Assembly: GCF_021390155.1 (NCBI RefSeq)
Contig: NZ_CP089985.1
Coordinates: forward strand, 3,979,001 to 4,043,000
DNA length: 64,000 bases
Origin: Pseudomonas sp. HN11
GTDB lineage: Bacteria; Pseudomonadota; Gammaproteobacteria; Pseudomonadales; Pseudomonadaceae
Direction of reading: 5' to 3'
Shown here: piece after piece, positions 1-8,048 of the stretch
How positions within the stretch are numbered: position 1 is the stretch's first letter
How the letters are laid out: each line of letters opens with the position of its first letter
Program-made: the position numbers and the translations under genes
Notes under the pieces: generated by a model
Database searches by the model: none
What the model was told of the DNA's origin: nothing
Seen by the model: only the letters and a program-made list of their open reading frames with translations

Positions 1-27
1 GTCGCTGGCATTGGCGGGCGAATGAAA

Positions 28-55
28 AAGGGGCAGCCTCGTCAGGCTGCCCCTT
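28..55. terminator. Rho-independent terminator hairpin
   Basis: A perfect 12-bp inverted repeat (AAGGGGCAGCCT / AGGCTGCCCCTT) with a 4-nt loop, CGTC. It lies just past the stop of the minus-strand gene that ends at 74. An A run on the left would give a U tract in the minus-strand transcript, so it should end that gene; it could also serve a gene arriving from the left edge. Confidence 0.85.
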
Positions 56-73
56 CTCACTTACACCGTTGGA

Positions 74-1516
74 TCAGTGGATGATGTCCTGGGTGCAGAT
101 GTGCCCGAAGGTCACGTAAGGCACACTTTCACCCCCCACACCCACACCGGGGAACTCGTCCAGCTCGATACGCCAGCCGCCGAAGTTGAAGGTAGTGGCC
201 CAGTTGTATTTGACGCCGGTGCTGCTGTCCGGGTACTCCACACGGTAGTCGCCGAAGCAGTCACCAATAGCGGCACTGGCCTGGGACGTGCCCGCACTGT
301 TGGTGGTGGCCTTGAAGTCGGTCCAGTGGAACTCGGCACCGTCGAAGCGTTTGTCGATACGCAGGATGGGCGTGACACCCAGCAGCGGAGCGCCAGTGGT
401 GTCGGACCAGTTGGTGGTCCAGTTCACCGTACGAGCAGCCTGGGTCGCCATCCAGAAGACCGATGCCGGCACCCGCACGACGTTGTCACCTTTCACGTCC
501 GACGTGTTCAGCCGAGGCGTAGAGCCCAGGCTCAACTGGTACTGCTTGGTCGGGTCCTGAACCACGGCAGGGTTGGCCCGCACACGCACCTTCACCGTGG
601 TGCCCGGTGTGACACTCGGGTAGGTCGAGGTCGAACCGGCAGGGATGGTGACCCAATTGACCCCGTCAAAACGATCGAAAATCCATTGGTTGCGGCTGCC
701 GTTCGCGTCACCGGCCAGGTACATGCTCACGCTTTGGCCACGCACAGCCTTGAAGTCGAAGTAATCGACATCGCTGGCGTTGTCGAGGTTACCGGTCACC
801 TTGTTCATCGAGTCCGGCAGCACAAAGGCGGTTTGCGGCGTGTCATTGGGTTCATAGGCATCGACGTTGGTATCCACCGCCACGCCAAAGCTGAATTGCG
901 AGCTGCTGGCGACCTTGGCGACCATGTACCAGTAGTAATCACCGGCCGGCAGCACGCCGTTGAGGTACTCGTCGGCATTGCCTGCGGCATCCGAGGAACC
1001 CACCACGCTCAGGTTGCCCTGGCCGTCGTCCTGGAACAGGGTCAGCGACATGTCGGTGCCCGCGCTCTGGTTGACCAGTTGCACCTGGACCCGCGCGTTT
1101 TCTGGCAGGTTGAAGTGATAAGCGAACTCTTCACCTTGAGCCACACCCGTGATGGTGTAGAGCGTGTTGATATCCAGGGTGGGGAACAGCGGGACGAAGG
1201 CCGCAACGGCAGCGCTCTTCAGCTCGGCCTGGCCGGGCTTTTTCAACTCACCGACCACGGTGTTGAAAGGCGCGGATTTGACGGACTGCGTGACAGCCTT
1301 GGACTGACCGGTCTTGGCTGCCTTCAGCTTTTGCTTGAGGCTGGCCGGGACATTCGCCGCGTCCAGCTTGCCGCCGGATTTCAGGGCTTTGTCCACGGCC
1401 TGCCTGACCGCTTCGACATTGAGTTTCTGAGGGTATTGCTCGGCCAGGGCAAAGGCCGAAACGAAGCAGGAGGCCGCCATGGCCGCGCCCAGCATAAAGG
1501 CTTTTTTCGATTTCAT
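74..1516 (-). CDS. Secreted protein with pre-peptidase C-terminal (PPC)-like beta domains
   Basis: A 480-residue protein with a clear Sec signal peptide (KSKK start, hydrophobic stretch, cleavage likely after Ala-Leu-Ala near residue 25). The middle third resembles PPC-type beta-sandwich domains: a GEEFAYHFNLPENARVQVQL-like strand pattern, then YEPNDTPQTA at the start of a second unit, which is the usual EPNDT entry motif of PPC domains. PPC domains normally accompany secreted peptidases, but I see no peptidase motif, so this is probably a stand-alone secreted or surface protein. It appears monocistronic, with the hairpin at 28-55 behind it. No specific function can be assigned. Confidence 0.8.
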   Translation of the reverse strand: MKSKKAFMLGAAMAASCFVSAFALAEQYPQKLNVEAVRQAVDKALKSGGKLDAANVPASLKQKLKAAKTGQSKAVTQSVKSAPFNTVVGELKKPGQAELKSAAVAAFVPLFPTLDINTLYTITGVAQGEEFAYHFNLPENARVQVQLVNQSAGTDMSLTLFQDDGQGNLSVVGSSDAAGNADEYLNGVLPAGDYYWYMVAKVASSSQFSFGVAVDTNVDAYEPNDTPQTAFVLPDSMNKVTGNLDNASDVDYFDFKAVRGQSVSMYLAGDANGSRNQWIFDRFDGVNWVTIPAGSTSTYPSVTPGTTVKVRVRANPAVVQDPTKQYQLSLGSTPRLNTSDVKGDNVVRVPASVFWMATQAARTVNWTTNWSDTTGAPLLGVTPILRIDKRFDGAEFHWTDFKATTNSAGTSQASAAIGDCFGDYRVEYPDSSTGVKYNWATTFNFGGWRIELDEFPGVGVGGESVPYVTFGHICTQDIIH

Positions 1517-1628
1517 TTTTTATCCATCCATAGTTAAAAACTGAAGGTCAGGTGACATCCGGTCACCTGGGATGGAATGTAGAATATGGCTGTACATATG
1601 TACAGTATTTTTTATGGAAAAATCATTC

Positions 1629-2009
1629 CTATGGAATCGGGATGTCGTACCACCAGCGCCAGACGATCCACACAACGGTCCCTAAGGCCCAAATGTACCC
1701 AACGTAATAGGGCCACACCACCCAACGCTTGAGCGCCAAAGGGACAGACGCCAGTTCGGCTTCAGTCACAACACCGGCCGCCATATAGCGTTTTGAATCT
1801 GAGAAAAACGCTAGAATCAACAACATGCGATATTGCCTGTCGATCCACTGGTTTCGGCACCAGAAGCGCTTATTGTCGCGAACCCTTTCATTTTGACTGA
1901 AGTGGCTTTCCACCTCGTCAAGCTTTGTATATTCCGCAAAAATCATCAGTCCCACGATTACAAACATTCCAGCAAACAACACGATGGAGTAGATGAGAAA
2001 AAGGTCCAT
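1629..2009 (-). CDS. Small membrane protein of unknown function (possible immunity partner)
   Basis: A 126-residue protein with two hydrophobic segments, an N-terminal helix (about residues 3-25) and a Trp-rich C-terminal helix (about 95-120, ending WRWWYDIPIP), with a charged loop between them. It starts 2 nt after the stop of the 194-residue protein encoded just upstream on the same strand, so the two are almost certainly co-transcribed. I recognise no family. A soluble or glycine-zipper protein followed directly by a small membrane protein is a common layout for effector/immunity pairs, but that is inference from arrangement only. Confidence 0.7.
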   Translation of the reverse strand: MDLFLIYSIVLFAGMFVIVGLMIFAEYTKLDEVESHFSQNERVRDNKRFWCRNQWIDRQYRMLLILAFFSDSKRYMAAGVVTEAELASVPLALKRWVVWPYYVGYIWALGTVVWIVWRWWYDIPIP

Positions 2010-2011
2010 GG

Positions 2012-2596
2012 TCAGGTCCCCTCGGGCAGGAAAATCAAATCCCCATCGGCGTCCACGATCCTCCCTCCCAAAAATGAACCAAAACTGCCGAACTCATCAC
2101 CTCCCACAAACCCTCCCGCTGCACCTCCGATAACGCCACAGGCGAGTTCACCTTTTCCCTTCATTCGAATGCCTAAGAACATTGTGCATGCCCGACGAGC
2201 TGCGTCTGCACCGACTTTTCCCAGAAAAGCGGCTCCTGCGACTCCACCCGCCATTCTCCCCGTCTCAACATACTTAGCCCTTCTGCATTGAGCTTCCCTT
2301 CCCGTCATACACGCCTCCTTGATCTCCAAACTCGCCACGCCTACGTCCAACGCCAATCCTATGTAAGTCCCTTTGCCCAACCACTTTGACATCAACCACG
2401 CTTCCTCGACCGAACAATTCAGGCTGTGGCTGTCGGGAACAATCACCAGTTGCCCCGGTGCCACCAAGCCGGGCCGCAGGTGCCGATTCAGCACATCAAA
2501 ATGATCCGAGCGCGGGCGGCTCAGGCTGCCGCCCATCAATCGGGATTTGAGGCTTTGGTAGTCCATTGCGCGGTCGTTGATAAAGCTCTGCGCCAT
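2012..2596 (-). CDS. Hypothetical protein with LysM-like N-terminal segment and glycine-zipper C-terminus
   Basis: A 194-residue protein with no signal peptide. Residues about 35-52 (RPGLVAPGQLVIVPD) resemble the 'xPGQxLxIP' end of a LysM-like unit. The C-terminal half is Gly/Ala-rich with repeated GxxxG spacing (AGGVAGAAFLG, ACGVIGGAAGGFVGG), as in membrane-inserting glycine zippers. It ends 2 nt before a small membrane-protein gene. No family can be named with confidence. A small secreted-type toxin, possibly the remnant of a longer effector, is one reading. The upstream intergenic stretch 2597-2733 holds no other gene I can support. Confidence 0.6.
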   Translation of the reverse strand: MAQSFINDRAMDYQSLKSRLMGGSLSRPRSDHFDVLNRHLRPGLVAPGQLVIVPDSHSLNCSVEEAWLMSKWLGKGTYIGLALDVGVASLEIKEACMTGREAQCRRAKYVETGRMAGGVAGAAFLGKVGADAARRACTMFLGIRMKGKGELACGVIGGAAGGFVGGDEFGSFGSFLGGRIVDADGDLIFLPEGT

Positions 2597-2733
2597 GCCC
2601 TACATCCAGGATGCAATTGAGATGGCGTCGGAATATAAGCAAGCGACTGCGCCCCGGACACAAGCCAAGGGTGGCTGCTTTACATTTGGGAAGCTGCCTA
2701 CGCAGCGGTGAAATAGAGCCTACAAAAACAGCC

Positions 2734-3795
2734 TTAATACCCGGTCATTTCCAGGTAGCCCACCCCACCGTCAAACCGTACCGGCCCTTCCCAGTACGGA
2801 ATGCTCAGGTTCATCCAGGCGTTCGGGTTGACGGCTTGGGTGATGATATCCAACTGTTTGCCAGGGATTTTCAGCGACCAGCGCGTGGGAATCTTGCGCC
2901 CATCAATCGTGGTGGTTTCCAACGGTGTCAGTTGGATATCAGCGTTGTGCAGCGTTTGCGTCTGGCCTTGCGCGTCGATCCAGGTGCCCGTGAGATACCC
3001 AGCGCCGTCGGCTTGCCGTACCCGAAACAACATCAACTGCTCGCCCCGGTCCAGGTGCAGGGAAAACCAGTCCCAGCCGGTCTGGCCGGCGCTCAGCGGT
3101 TGGCTGCTCCACTCGCGGTCGAGCCAGGCCGGGCCGGTGACTTTATAGACTTCGCCATCGACAGTGACGCTACCACTGGCACTGAAAAACGGCTGGCTGT
3201 AGTAGTACGACGCCTGGCCCTGGTCGGACTTGCGGCTGTAGCCGTTGTCGCCCTGCAACACCAGTGAGCGACTGGACGTCAGGTGCAGGTCATAGGCGAA
3301 TTGCGCACCACTGGCCTTGAGTTGCATGTCGGCCAAGCTGCTCGCGGCGCCGGGACGGGTGACAAAGTTCCAATCGTCGATCCAGGCGTTGAACGGCTGC
3401 GCCTGGGCCCCGGCCTGGCCCACGCCGCCGCGCGCAAAGCGTTCGGCGGCAGAGTGGTGAGTGGCGGACGTCACGGCGGCGTGGCCAAGCCAGATCGTCG
3501 AATCACGCCAGCCCGCCTCGGTCGGCCCCGCCTTGAGCGCATTGCGGAACAACGTCCACTGCACGCCGAAGACATTGCCCTGCGCGTCCTTGAGGTTGGC
3601 GGTGACGTACCACCACTCGATCCGAAAGCCGGCGTGGGAGCCATGGTCTTCGGGGAAGCTGAACACCTTGCCAGGCACCACTTGGGCAAAGTCCGCCGCG
3701 TCACTGCCCAGACCGGCGAAGCTCTCCTGCGGCGCAGGGACTTTTTCGCAAGCGGCCAGTAACAAGCACGTCCACAGCAGGCACTTAATCTTCAT
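2734..3795 (-). CDS. AttH/CrtC-like lipocalin-fold lipoprotein
   Basis: A 353-residue lipoprotein: MKIKCLLWTCLLLAAC gives a lipobox (LLAAC) with the lipidated Cys at residue 16. The body carries hallmarks of the AttH / carotenoid 1,2-hydratase-like family (FPEDHGSHAGFRIEWWYVT, then GVQWTLFRNA), a two-lipocalin-domain fold. Function in this branch is undefined; it is not evidence for carotenoid synthesis. The ATG at 3795 is chosen over an upstream TTG because it sits at the start of the signal peptide. Its start overlaps the end of the FtsX-like permease gene by 11 nt, and the ATPase, permease and lipoprotein form one operon that probably moves or modifies an envelope component. Confidence 0.85.
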   Translation of the reverse strand: MKIKCLLWTCLLLAACEKVPAPQESFAGLGSDAADFAQVVPGKVFSFPEDHGSHAGFRIEWWYVTANLKDAQGNVFGVQWTLFRNALKAGPTEAGWRDSTIWLGHAAVTSATHHSAAERFARGGVGQAGAQAQPFNAWIDDWNFVTRPGAASSLADMQLKASGAQFAYDLHLTSSRSLVLQGDNGYSRKSDQGQASYYYSQPFFSASGSVTVDGEVYKVTGPAWLDREWSSQPLSAGQTGWDWFSLHLDRGEQLMLFRVRQADGAGYLTGTWIDAQGQTQTLHNADIQLTPLETTTIDGRKIPTRWSLKIPGKQLDIITQAVNPNAWMNLSIPYWEGPVRFDGGVGYLEMTGY

Positions 3796-6247
3796 TGGCA
3801 AATGCCCTCAACAAGTCCGCCGGACGGCTGCGATACAACTGCCACAGGGGCAACGCCGAAGCCAGCAAGGTCGCGAACATCGCCAACCCGAACAATTGAA
3901 CAAGTTGCCACGGGAACACCTGCAACGGCAGGCGCCAGCCAAAGGCTTGCACGTTGATCACCGTATCCAGGCACCAGGCCAGCAGCAGGCCGAGCGGCAA
4001 GGCCAATACCAACGTGAGCACTGCCAGCAGCCAGGTCTGGCCGAGGTTGAGCAGCATCAACTGACGGCGCGTAACGCCCAGCGCCCACAGCGGTGCGAGT
4101 TGGCCAAGTCGGCTCTGGCTTTGTGTCAACAAGCTGATGAACAACGCCACACCGGCCACGCCCAACGTCAGGCTGTTCAGGGCCGCCGTGGCCGCGAAGG
4201 TGCGTTCAAATACCTGGCTGGACCAGCCTTTGAGTTGCTGTTGATCGACGATACGGCTGTCATCCAGAGCAAAGGCGCGTTGCACCTCACGCGTCAGCGG
4301 CGCCACATCCGCCGGTGACACCCGCAGGTTGAAACGCGCCGGTGACAGCGTTGGCCAGTGGGTCAACAGGTGCTTGGAATTAACCAGCATATGGCCCTTG
4401 GGGTTGCCGTAATCGGCGTAGATCCCCACCAGTTTGGGCGCCCACACGCCTTGTGGTGTGGGGATGTTCACGGTGTCGCCGAGCTGCACACCGAGCTTGC
4501 GCGCCAATTGCTCGCTAAGCATCAAGGTGTCGTCTTGGCGCAACTGGTCCCACGGTTCGCTCGTCGCTTCAAGCAACGGCCAATGCTGGCGATAGGTCGG
4601 ATCGTCGACCACGCCAAACAGGTCCGCCGGCCAACCTTGCAATTGCACCGCGACCTGCCAGGTGGGCAGCACGGCTCGCACCAGTGGTTGCTGCGCCAGC
4701 CAGCGGCTGAGCTGCTGCGCCTGCGTCGGATTTTGCGGGTTGAGGTACAGCTCGGCGGTGAGACGTTGCTCCAGCCAGTTGTTGAAGGTGTGACGAAAGC
4801 CCGACGTCATGGAGCCCGCGCCGATATTAGCCGCCAAGGCCAGTAGCAACGCCATCAGCGCCAGGCTCAAGGCCGGTAATTGCTGGCGGCAGTCCGCGAG
4901 AAACCATTGGCCCAACACCGAACGGCTGCGTCCCAGCACCGCCTTGAGCAGACCATTGAGCACCACCGGCAAACCAAGGGCCGCACCGAGCAGCAACGCG
5001 GCCATCAGTACAAAGCCGGCGGCCAGACTGTCACCCAACCACAACGCCAGCACGGCGATCAGCAATGCAGTACCGGCCACCCAGCCTTGACGCCGCAACC
5101 AGCGCCCATGGGCTTCCTGCCAGGCCTGGGCATTGGCGAGCGCCAGCAAGGGTAGACGCGCCGCCCGCCAAAGGCTGCCGGCACCGGCCAGCAAGGCGCC
5201 GAGCAGGCTCACACTCAACCCCGCGCCCCACCACCACGCACTCAGGTTCAACTGACCCGACACCTCGGCGCCATACAAACCGCGCAAGCTGGCGGCCACA
5301 TCCGGCAGCAACAGGCTGGCGAGCAGGTAGCCGCTGGCAACCCCCAATATGCCCCCTAACAATGAGAGCACGCCGAGTTCGACGCCCAGGCTGACAATCA
5401 ACATCCGCGCACTGACGCCGCAGGCCCGCAAGTTACGCAGCAGCCCGCGTCGCTGCTCCAGGGCCAGGCCGATGGCGGCGTGCACGATAAACAGCCCCAC
5501 CACAAAAGACAGGAAGCCCAGTGCGTCGAGGTTCAGGTGAAAGCTTTCGGTAAGGCGCGCAAGGTTATTGTCCTCGCCCTGCTTGAGTTGCAACCCGACG
5601 GGCGGCGTAGGCTGGCCGGCGGCGAACGTCTTGTCCACCAGCAGGCGCGACAGGCGCTCGGGCATTTCCAGCACCGGTTGGGCAAACGCGATATCAGTGA
5701 GCAACAGGCCAGGCGCCATATCCGCTTGCGCTTGCAGCGGCGGCAGGGTTTGACCATTCAGGGTGGTCGGCTGCTGACCTTCGTGCAGCCCCAAGGCGTG
5801 CAAAGTCTGCGGCGCGATCCAGGTACGCCCTGGTGGCTCGAAAAACGCCAGCATCTGTGCCCGACTCAAGCGCTGCCCCGCCACCGCGCCACTGCCGGGC
5901 AACGACACCGGGTCAATACCCATCAATTGCAGACGCACATCCTCCACCCCCTTGAGTTGCACCCGGCCCTGCACCACCGGCGACACAGGCCAACCGGCAC
6001 GGCGCAATTGGGCAAATACTACTTGGGGGAAACTTGCCCCGTCCGGCGCACTGAGGCTGGCCTGGGGTTCACCGCCGATCAACTGACTGGCGCGGGCATA
6101 GCTGTCGCGTGCCTGGCTGTTGAGCGCTTGCACGCCGATGAACAGCGCGGTGGCCAGCCACAGGCCGGTGAGCACGCTGAAAAACTGTACGGGATGCCGC
6201 CCCCAGTGGCTGAGCAGCGCGCGTAAGGTCCAATAAAACACGGCCAT
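3785..6247 (-). CDS. FtsX/MacB-type ABC transporter permease
   Basis: An 820-residue inner-membrane protein with an N-terminal transmembrane helix, a large periplasmic domain, and repeated helix groups (about residues 240-500 and 690-820) typical of large FtsX-fold permeases with two membrane blocks. ATG 6247 is used because it lies directly behind the ATPase stop codon (at 6249-6251), the usual coupled arrangement; reading further upstream would run into the ATPase gene. Its partners are the LolD-like ATPase before it and the AttH-like lipoprotein after it. Such proteins couple cytoplasmic ATP hydrolysis to lipoprotein or envelope extraction rather than to small-molecule import. The substrate is unknown. 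Confidence 0.88.
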   Translation of the reverse strand: MAVFYWTLRALLSHWGRHPVQFFSVLTGLWLATALFIGVQALNSQARDSYARASQLIGGEPQASLSAPDGASFPQVVFAQLRRAGWPVSPVVQGRVQLKGVEDVRLQLMGIDPVSLPGSGAVAGQRLSRAQMLAFFEPPGRTWIAPQTLHALGLHEGQQPTTLNGQTLPPLQAQADMAPGLLLTDIAFAQPVLEMPERLSRLLVDKTFAAGQPTPPVGLQLKQGEDNNLARLTESFHLNLDALGFLSFVVGLFIVHAAIGLALEQRRGLLRNLRACGVSARMLIVSLGVELGVLSLLGGILGVASGYLLASLLLPDVAASLRGLYGAEVSGQLNLSAWWWGAGLSVSLLGALLAGAGSLWRAARLPLLALANAQAWQEAHGRWLRRQGWVAGTALLIAVLALWLGDSLAAGFVLMAALLLGAALGLPVVLNGLLKAVLGRSRSVLGQWFLADCRQQLPALSLALMALLLALAANIGAGSMTSGFRHTFNNWLEQRLTAELYLNPQNPTQAQQLSRWLAQQPLVRAVLPTWQVAVQLQGWPADLFGVVDDPTYRQHWPLLEATSEPWDQLRQDDTLMLSEQLARKLGVQLGDTVNIPTPQGVWAPKLVGIYADYGNPKGHMLVNSKHLLTHWPTLSPARFNLRVSPADVAPLTREVQRAFALDDSRIVDQQQLKGWSSQVFERTFAATAALNSLTLGVAGVALFISLLTQSQSRLGQLAPLWALGVTRRQLMLLNLGQTWLLAVLTLVLALPLGLLLAWCLDTVINVQAFGWRLPLQVFPWQLVQLFGLAMFATLLASALPLWQLYRSRPADLLRAFANED

Positions 6248-6248
6248 T

Positions 6249-6917
6249 TCAAGCAGCGCCCGCGGGGATGACTCGACCATGATGCAACACCACTTGCCGG
6301 TCCAGGCGTGCGGCAATTCGCGGGCTATGCGTCACCATCAACAGACTGGTAGGGCTGTCGCGAAGCAGGTCCAGCAACAATTGCAGCACTTCGTCGCTGG
6401 TGGCTTCGTCAAGGTTACCGGTGGGTTCGTCAGCCAACAGCAGACCCGGCCGCGACGCCAACGCGCGCCCCACCGCCACCCGTTGCTGCTGGCCACCGGA
6501 GAGTTGTTCCGGGTAGCGCTTGAGCATGTCCGCCAGGCCCAGGCGCTCCACCAACTGTGCCTGCCACTGCGGGTCATAACGCCCCGCGAGCCGCGCCTGG
6601 AACGCCAGGTTGTCCTCGACCCGCAGACTGCCGATCAGGTTGAATTGCTGAAACACCAGCCCGATTTCCGTGCGCCGCCAATGGGCCAGTTGTGCTTCGT
6701 TGAGTTGGTCCAGACGCTGCTTGCCCACCTGAATGCTGCCGCCATCCACCCGGTCGAGCCCGGCCACCAGGTGCAATAAGGTGCTCTTGCCGCTGCCCGA
6801 CTCGCCCATTAACGCCAGGCTGCTGCGCTCGCCCAAGTGCAGATCCACACCAGCCAATACCGTCAACGGCCCTTGGGGGGTGGCATAGTTCTTAATCACA
6901 TTTTGCACCTGCAACAT
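6249..6917 (-). CDS. LolD/MacB-family ABC transporter ATP-binding protein
   Basis: A 222-residue ATPase starting MLQVQNVIKNY. Walker A is GESGSGKST (about residue 38), the signature is LSGGQQQR, and Walker B is LLLADEPTGNLD followed by the D-loop and the switch His in VTHSP. The ADEPTGNLD form is typical of the LolD/FtsE/MacB group. The start at 6917 matches the family's usual N-terminus; longer in-frame starts add residues with no family match. It heads the operon with the FtsX-like permease and AttH-like lipoprotein. Confidence 0.92.
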   Translation of the reverse strand: MLQVQNVIKNYATPQGPLTVLAGVDLHLGERSSLALMGESGSGKSTLLHLVAGLDRVDGGSIQVGKQRLDQLNEAQLAHWRRTEIGLVFQQFNLIGSLRVEDNLAFQARLAGRYDPQWQAQLVERLGLADMLKRYPEQLSGGQQQRVAVGRALASRPGLLLADEPTGNLDEATSDEVLQLLLDLLRDSPTSLLMVTHSPRIAARLDRQVVLHHGRVIPAGAA

Positions 6918-7091
6918 GGCAACACTCGTTTGATGGGTGGCAATCGAGAATAACGGCTGTCGCCCAACGCCACGCAAATTTTTCACATGGTTTTCACCGG
7001 CTGCCTACCCAGAGCGCTTTAAATTACCCGCCAAGCATCACTTGTCGGCAACTTGTTAGTTGCCATGCTTCACAACTTTTTACAGGCAAGA

Positions 7092-7111
7092 TGTTCAGCG
7101 AAAAGACAGCC
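7092..7111. promoter_or_regulatory. Copy A of a 20-bp repeat upstream of the phosphatase gene
   Basis: The stretch TGTTCAGCGAAAAGACAGCC recurs with a single change at 7885-7904, upstream of arnT. A second short similarity follows each copy (GTTGCGCCTAACTAA at 7156-7170, and GTTACGCCTTTTAACTAAG near 7922). Two copies in front of two lipid A/LPS-modifying genes suggest a shared binding site for a regulator. No known consensus was matched with confidence. Confidence 0.5.
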
Positions 7112-7192
7112 AGTCTGTGACAGCCTCTTGTGTCACTGCCGGAATTCGCCAATACGTTGCGCCTAACTAATACAACACTGCCAACACGACCC

Positions 7193-7867
7193 ATGGTGAA
7201 TGAAGTGGTTGACCTTATCCTGATCAAACCGCGCTCGCGATGGGCCTTTATCAAGCGCCTGCGACGGCTCTGGCTGGGGCTCCTCGTGGCGGGCTTCCTG
7301 CTTGCAGCCAGCCTGCTTTGGCACGCGTCGCCGAAAGACCTGGGCGTCGGCAACCGCCTGCTGACTTCCCATGTGCTGCCCCTCTGGCGCGACGGTGACC
7401 TGATCGTGCTGGTGCGCCACGAAGAGCGCTGTGACCGTTCGTCCAACCCATGCCTGGGTCCCGTGGAAGGCCTGACGATCAACGGCAGCCAGCAGGCCGA
7501 AACACTGGGCAAGGCATTTAAAACATTGGGCATGGACGGCAGCGACGTGCTGGCGAGCCCTGCCATCCGCACTGCCCAGACGTTGCGGTTCATGTTCGGC
7601 AAAAACGAATTGACCTCCGGCCAGCAAGCGGTGTGCGGCCCGGCCATGGGTGAAGAATTGCTCAGCCACAAGACCTCAGGGCGTAACCTGGTGTTCGTCA
7701 CCCACAGCGGCTGCATCGCCGACTTCGAGGCCTCCCAGGGCTTTCCCCACGCCGCGTTTCCCAGGTATGGCAGTGCCCTGTTCGTGCAGGTATTGCCCAA
7801 CGGCAAATTCAAGACCCTGGGTATCATCAACAGCCCGGATTGGCCCGCCGCGTTAAAACAACTCTAG
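7193..7867 (+). CDS. Ais-like histidine phosphatase (LPS core heptose-phosphate phosphatase)
   Basis: A 224-residue protein with an N-terminal membrane anchor (about residues 18-40) followed by a histidine-phosphatase domain. The catalytic motif is LVRHEERCDRSSNPC, closely resembling the RHxxRCDRSxNPC signature of Ais/PmrG proteins, with the second catalytic His in VFVTHSGC. E. coli Ais dephosphorylates heptose(II) of the LPS core and is encoded beside the arn genes. Here too the next gene is arnT-like. A longer reading from GTG 7130 is possible, but ATG 7193 fits the repeat layout shared with the arnT leader. Expected to be anchored in the inner membrane facing the periplasm. Confidence 0.8.
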   Translation: MVNEVVDLILIKPRSRWAFIKRLRRLWLGLLVAGFLLAASLLWHASPKDLGVGNRLLTSHVLPLWRDGDLIVLVRHEERCDRSSNPCLGPVEGLTINGSQQAETLGKAFKTLGMDGSDVLASPAIRTAQTLRFMFGKNELTSGQQAVCGPAMGEELLSHKTSGRNLVFVTHSGCIADFEASQGFPHAAFPRYGSALFVQVLPNGKFKTLGIINSPDWPAALKQL

Positions 7868-7884
7868 AAACTTTCCTGTCCGTT

Positions 7885-7904
7885 TGTTCAGCAAAAAGAC
7901 AGCC
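7885..7904. promoter_or_regulatory. Copy B of the 20-bp repeat, upstream of the arnT leader
   Basis: TGTTCAGCAAAAAGACAGCC differs from the copy at 7092-7111 at one base. It lies 42 nt before the leader ORF that precedes arnT. A regulator acting on both the phosphatase and the glycosyltransferase is the simplest explanation. Confidence 0.5.
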
Positions 7905-7946
7905 CTGATCTGGCATGTTTAGTTACGCCTTTTAACTAAGGACGTC

Positions 7947-8048
7947 ATGACTATTTTCCGTAATTCAGTGAACGCTGTGACTGTATCTTCTATTACGCCA
8001 TTACTTAAAGTCCCCACAATTAAACGTCAGGGAGCGACGTTTGCATGA
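7947..8048 (+). CDS. 33-codon leader ORF translationally coupled to arnT
   Basis: An ATG-started ORF of 33 residues beginning [13 protein letters not shown] and ending GATFA, with a good Shine-Dalgarno (AAGGA, 5-6 nt upstream). Its stop overlaps the arnT start as ATGA (8045-8048), so ribosomes finishing the leader could restart on arnT. The arnT ribosome-binding region (GGGAG near 8030) lies within the leader's 3' end. The peptide is rich in Val/Thr/Ser and has no recognisable domain. I take it as a regulatory leader for coupling or attenuation rather than a functional enzyme. Confidence 0.6.
   Translation: MTIFRNSVNAVTVSSITPLLKVPTIKRQGATFA

Noticed and set aside
77-1537. 486-codon plus-strand open frame opposite the secreted protein gene
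   Set aside because: His/Val/Gly-rich composition typical of an antisense frame over a GC-rich gene; the minus-strand protein has a signal peptide and recognisable domains.
2734-3795. Carotenoid hydratase function for the AttH/CrtC-like lipoprotein
   Set aside because: No carotenoid genes nearby and the protein is a secreted lipoprotein in an ABC transporter operon; only the fold family is supported.
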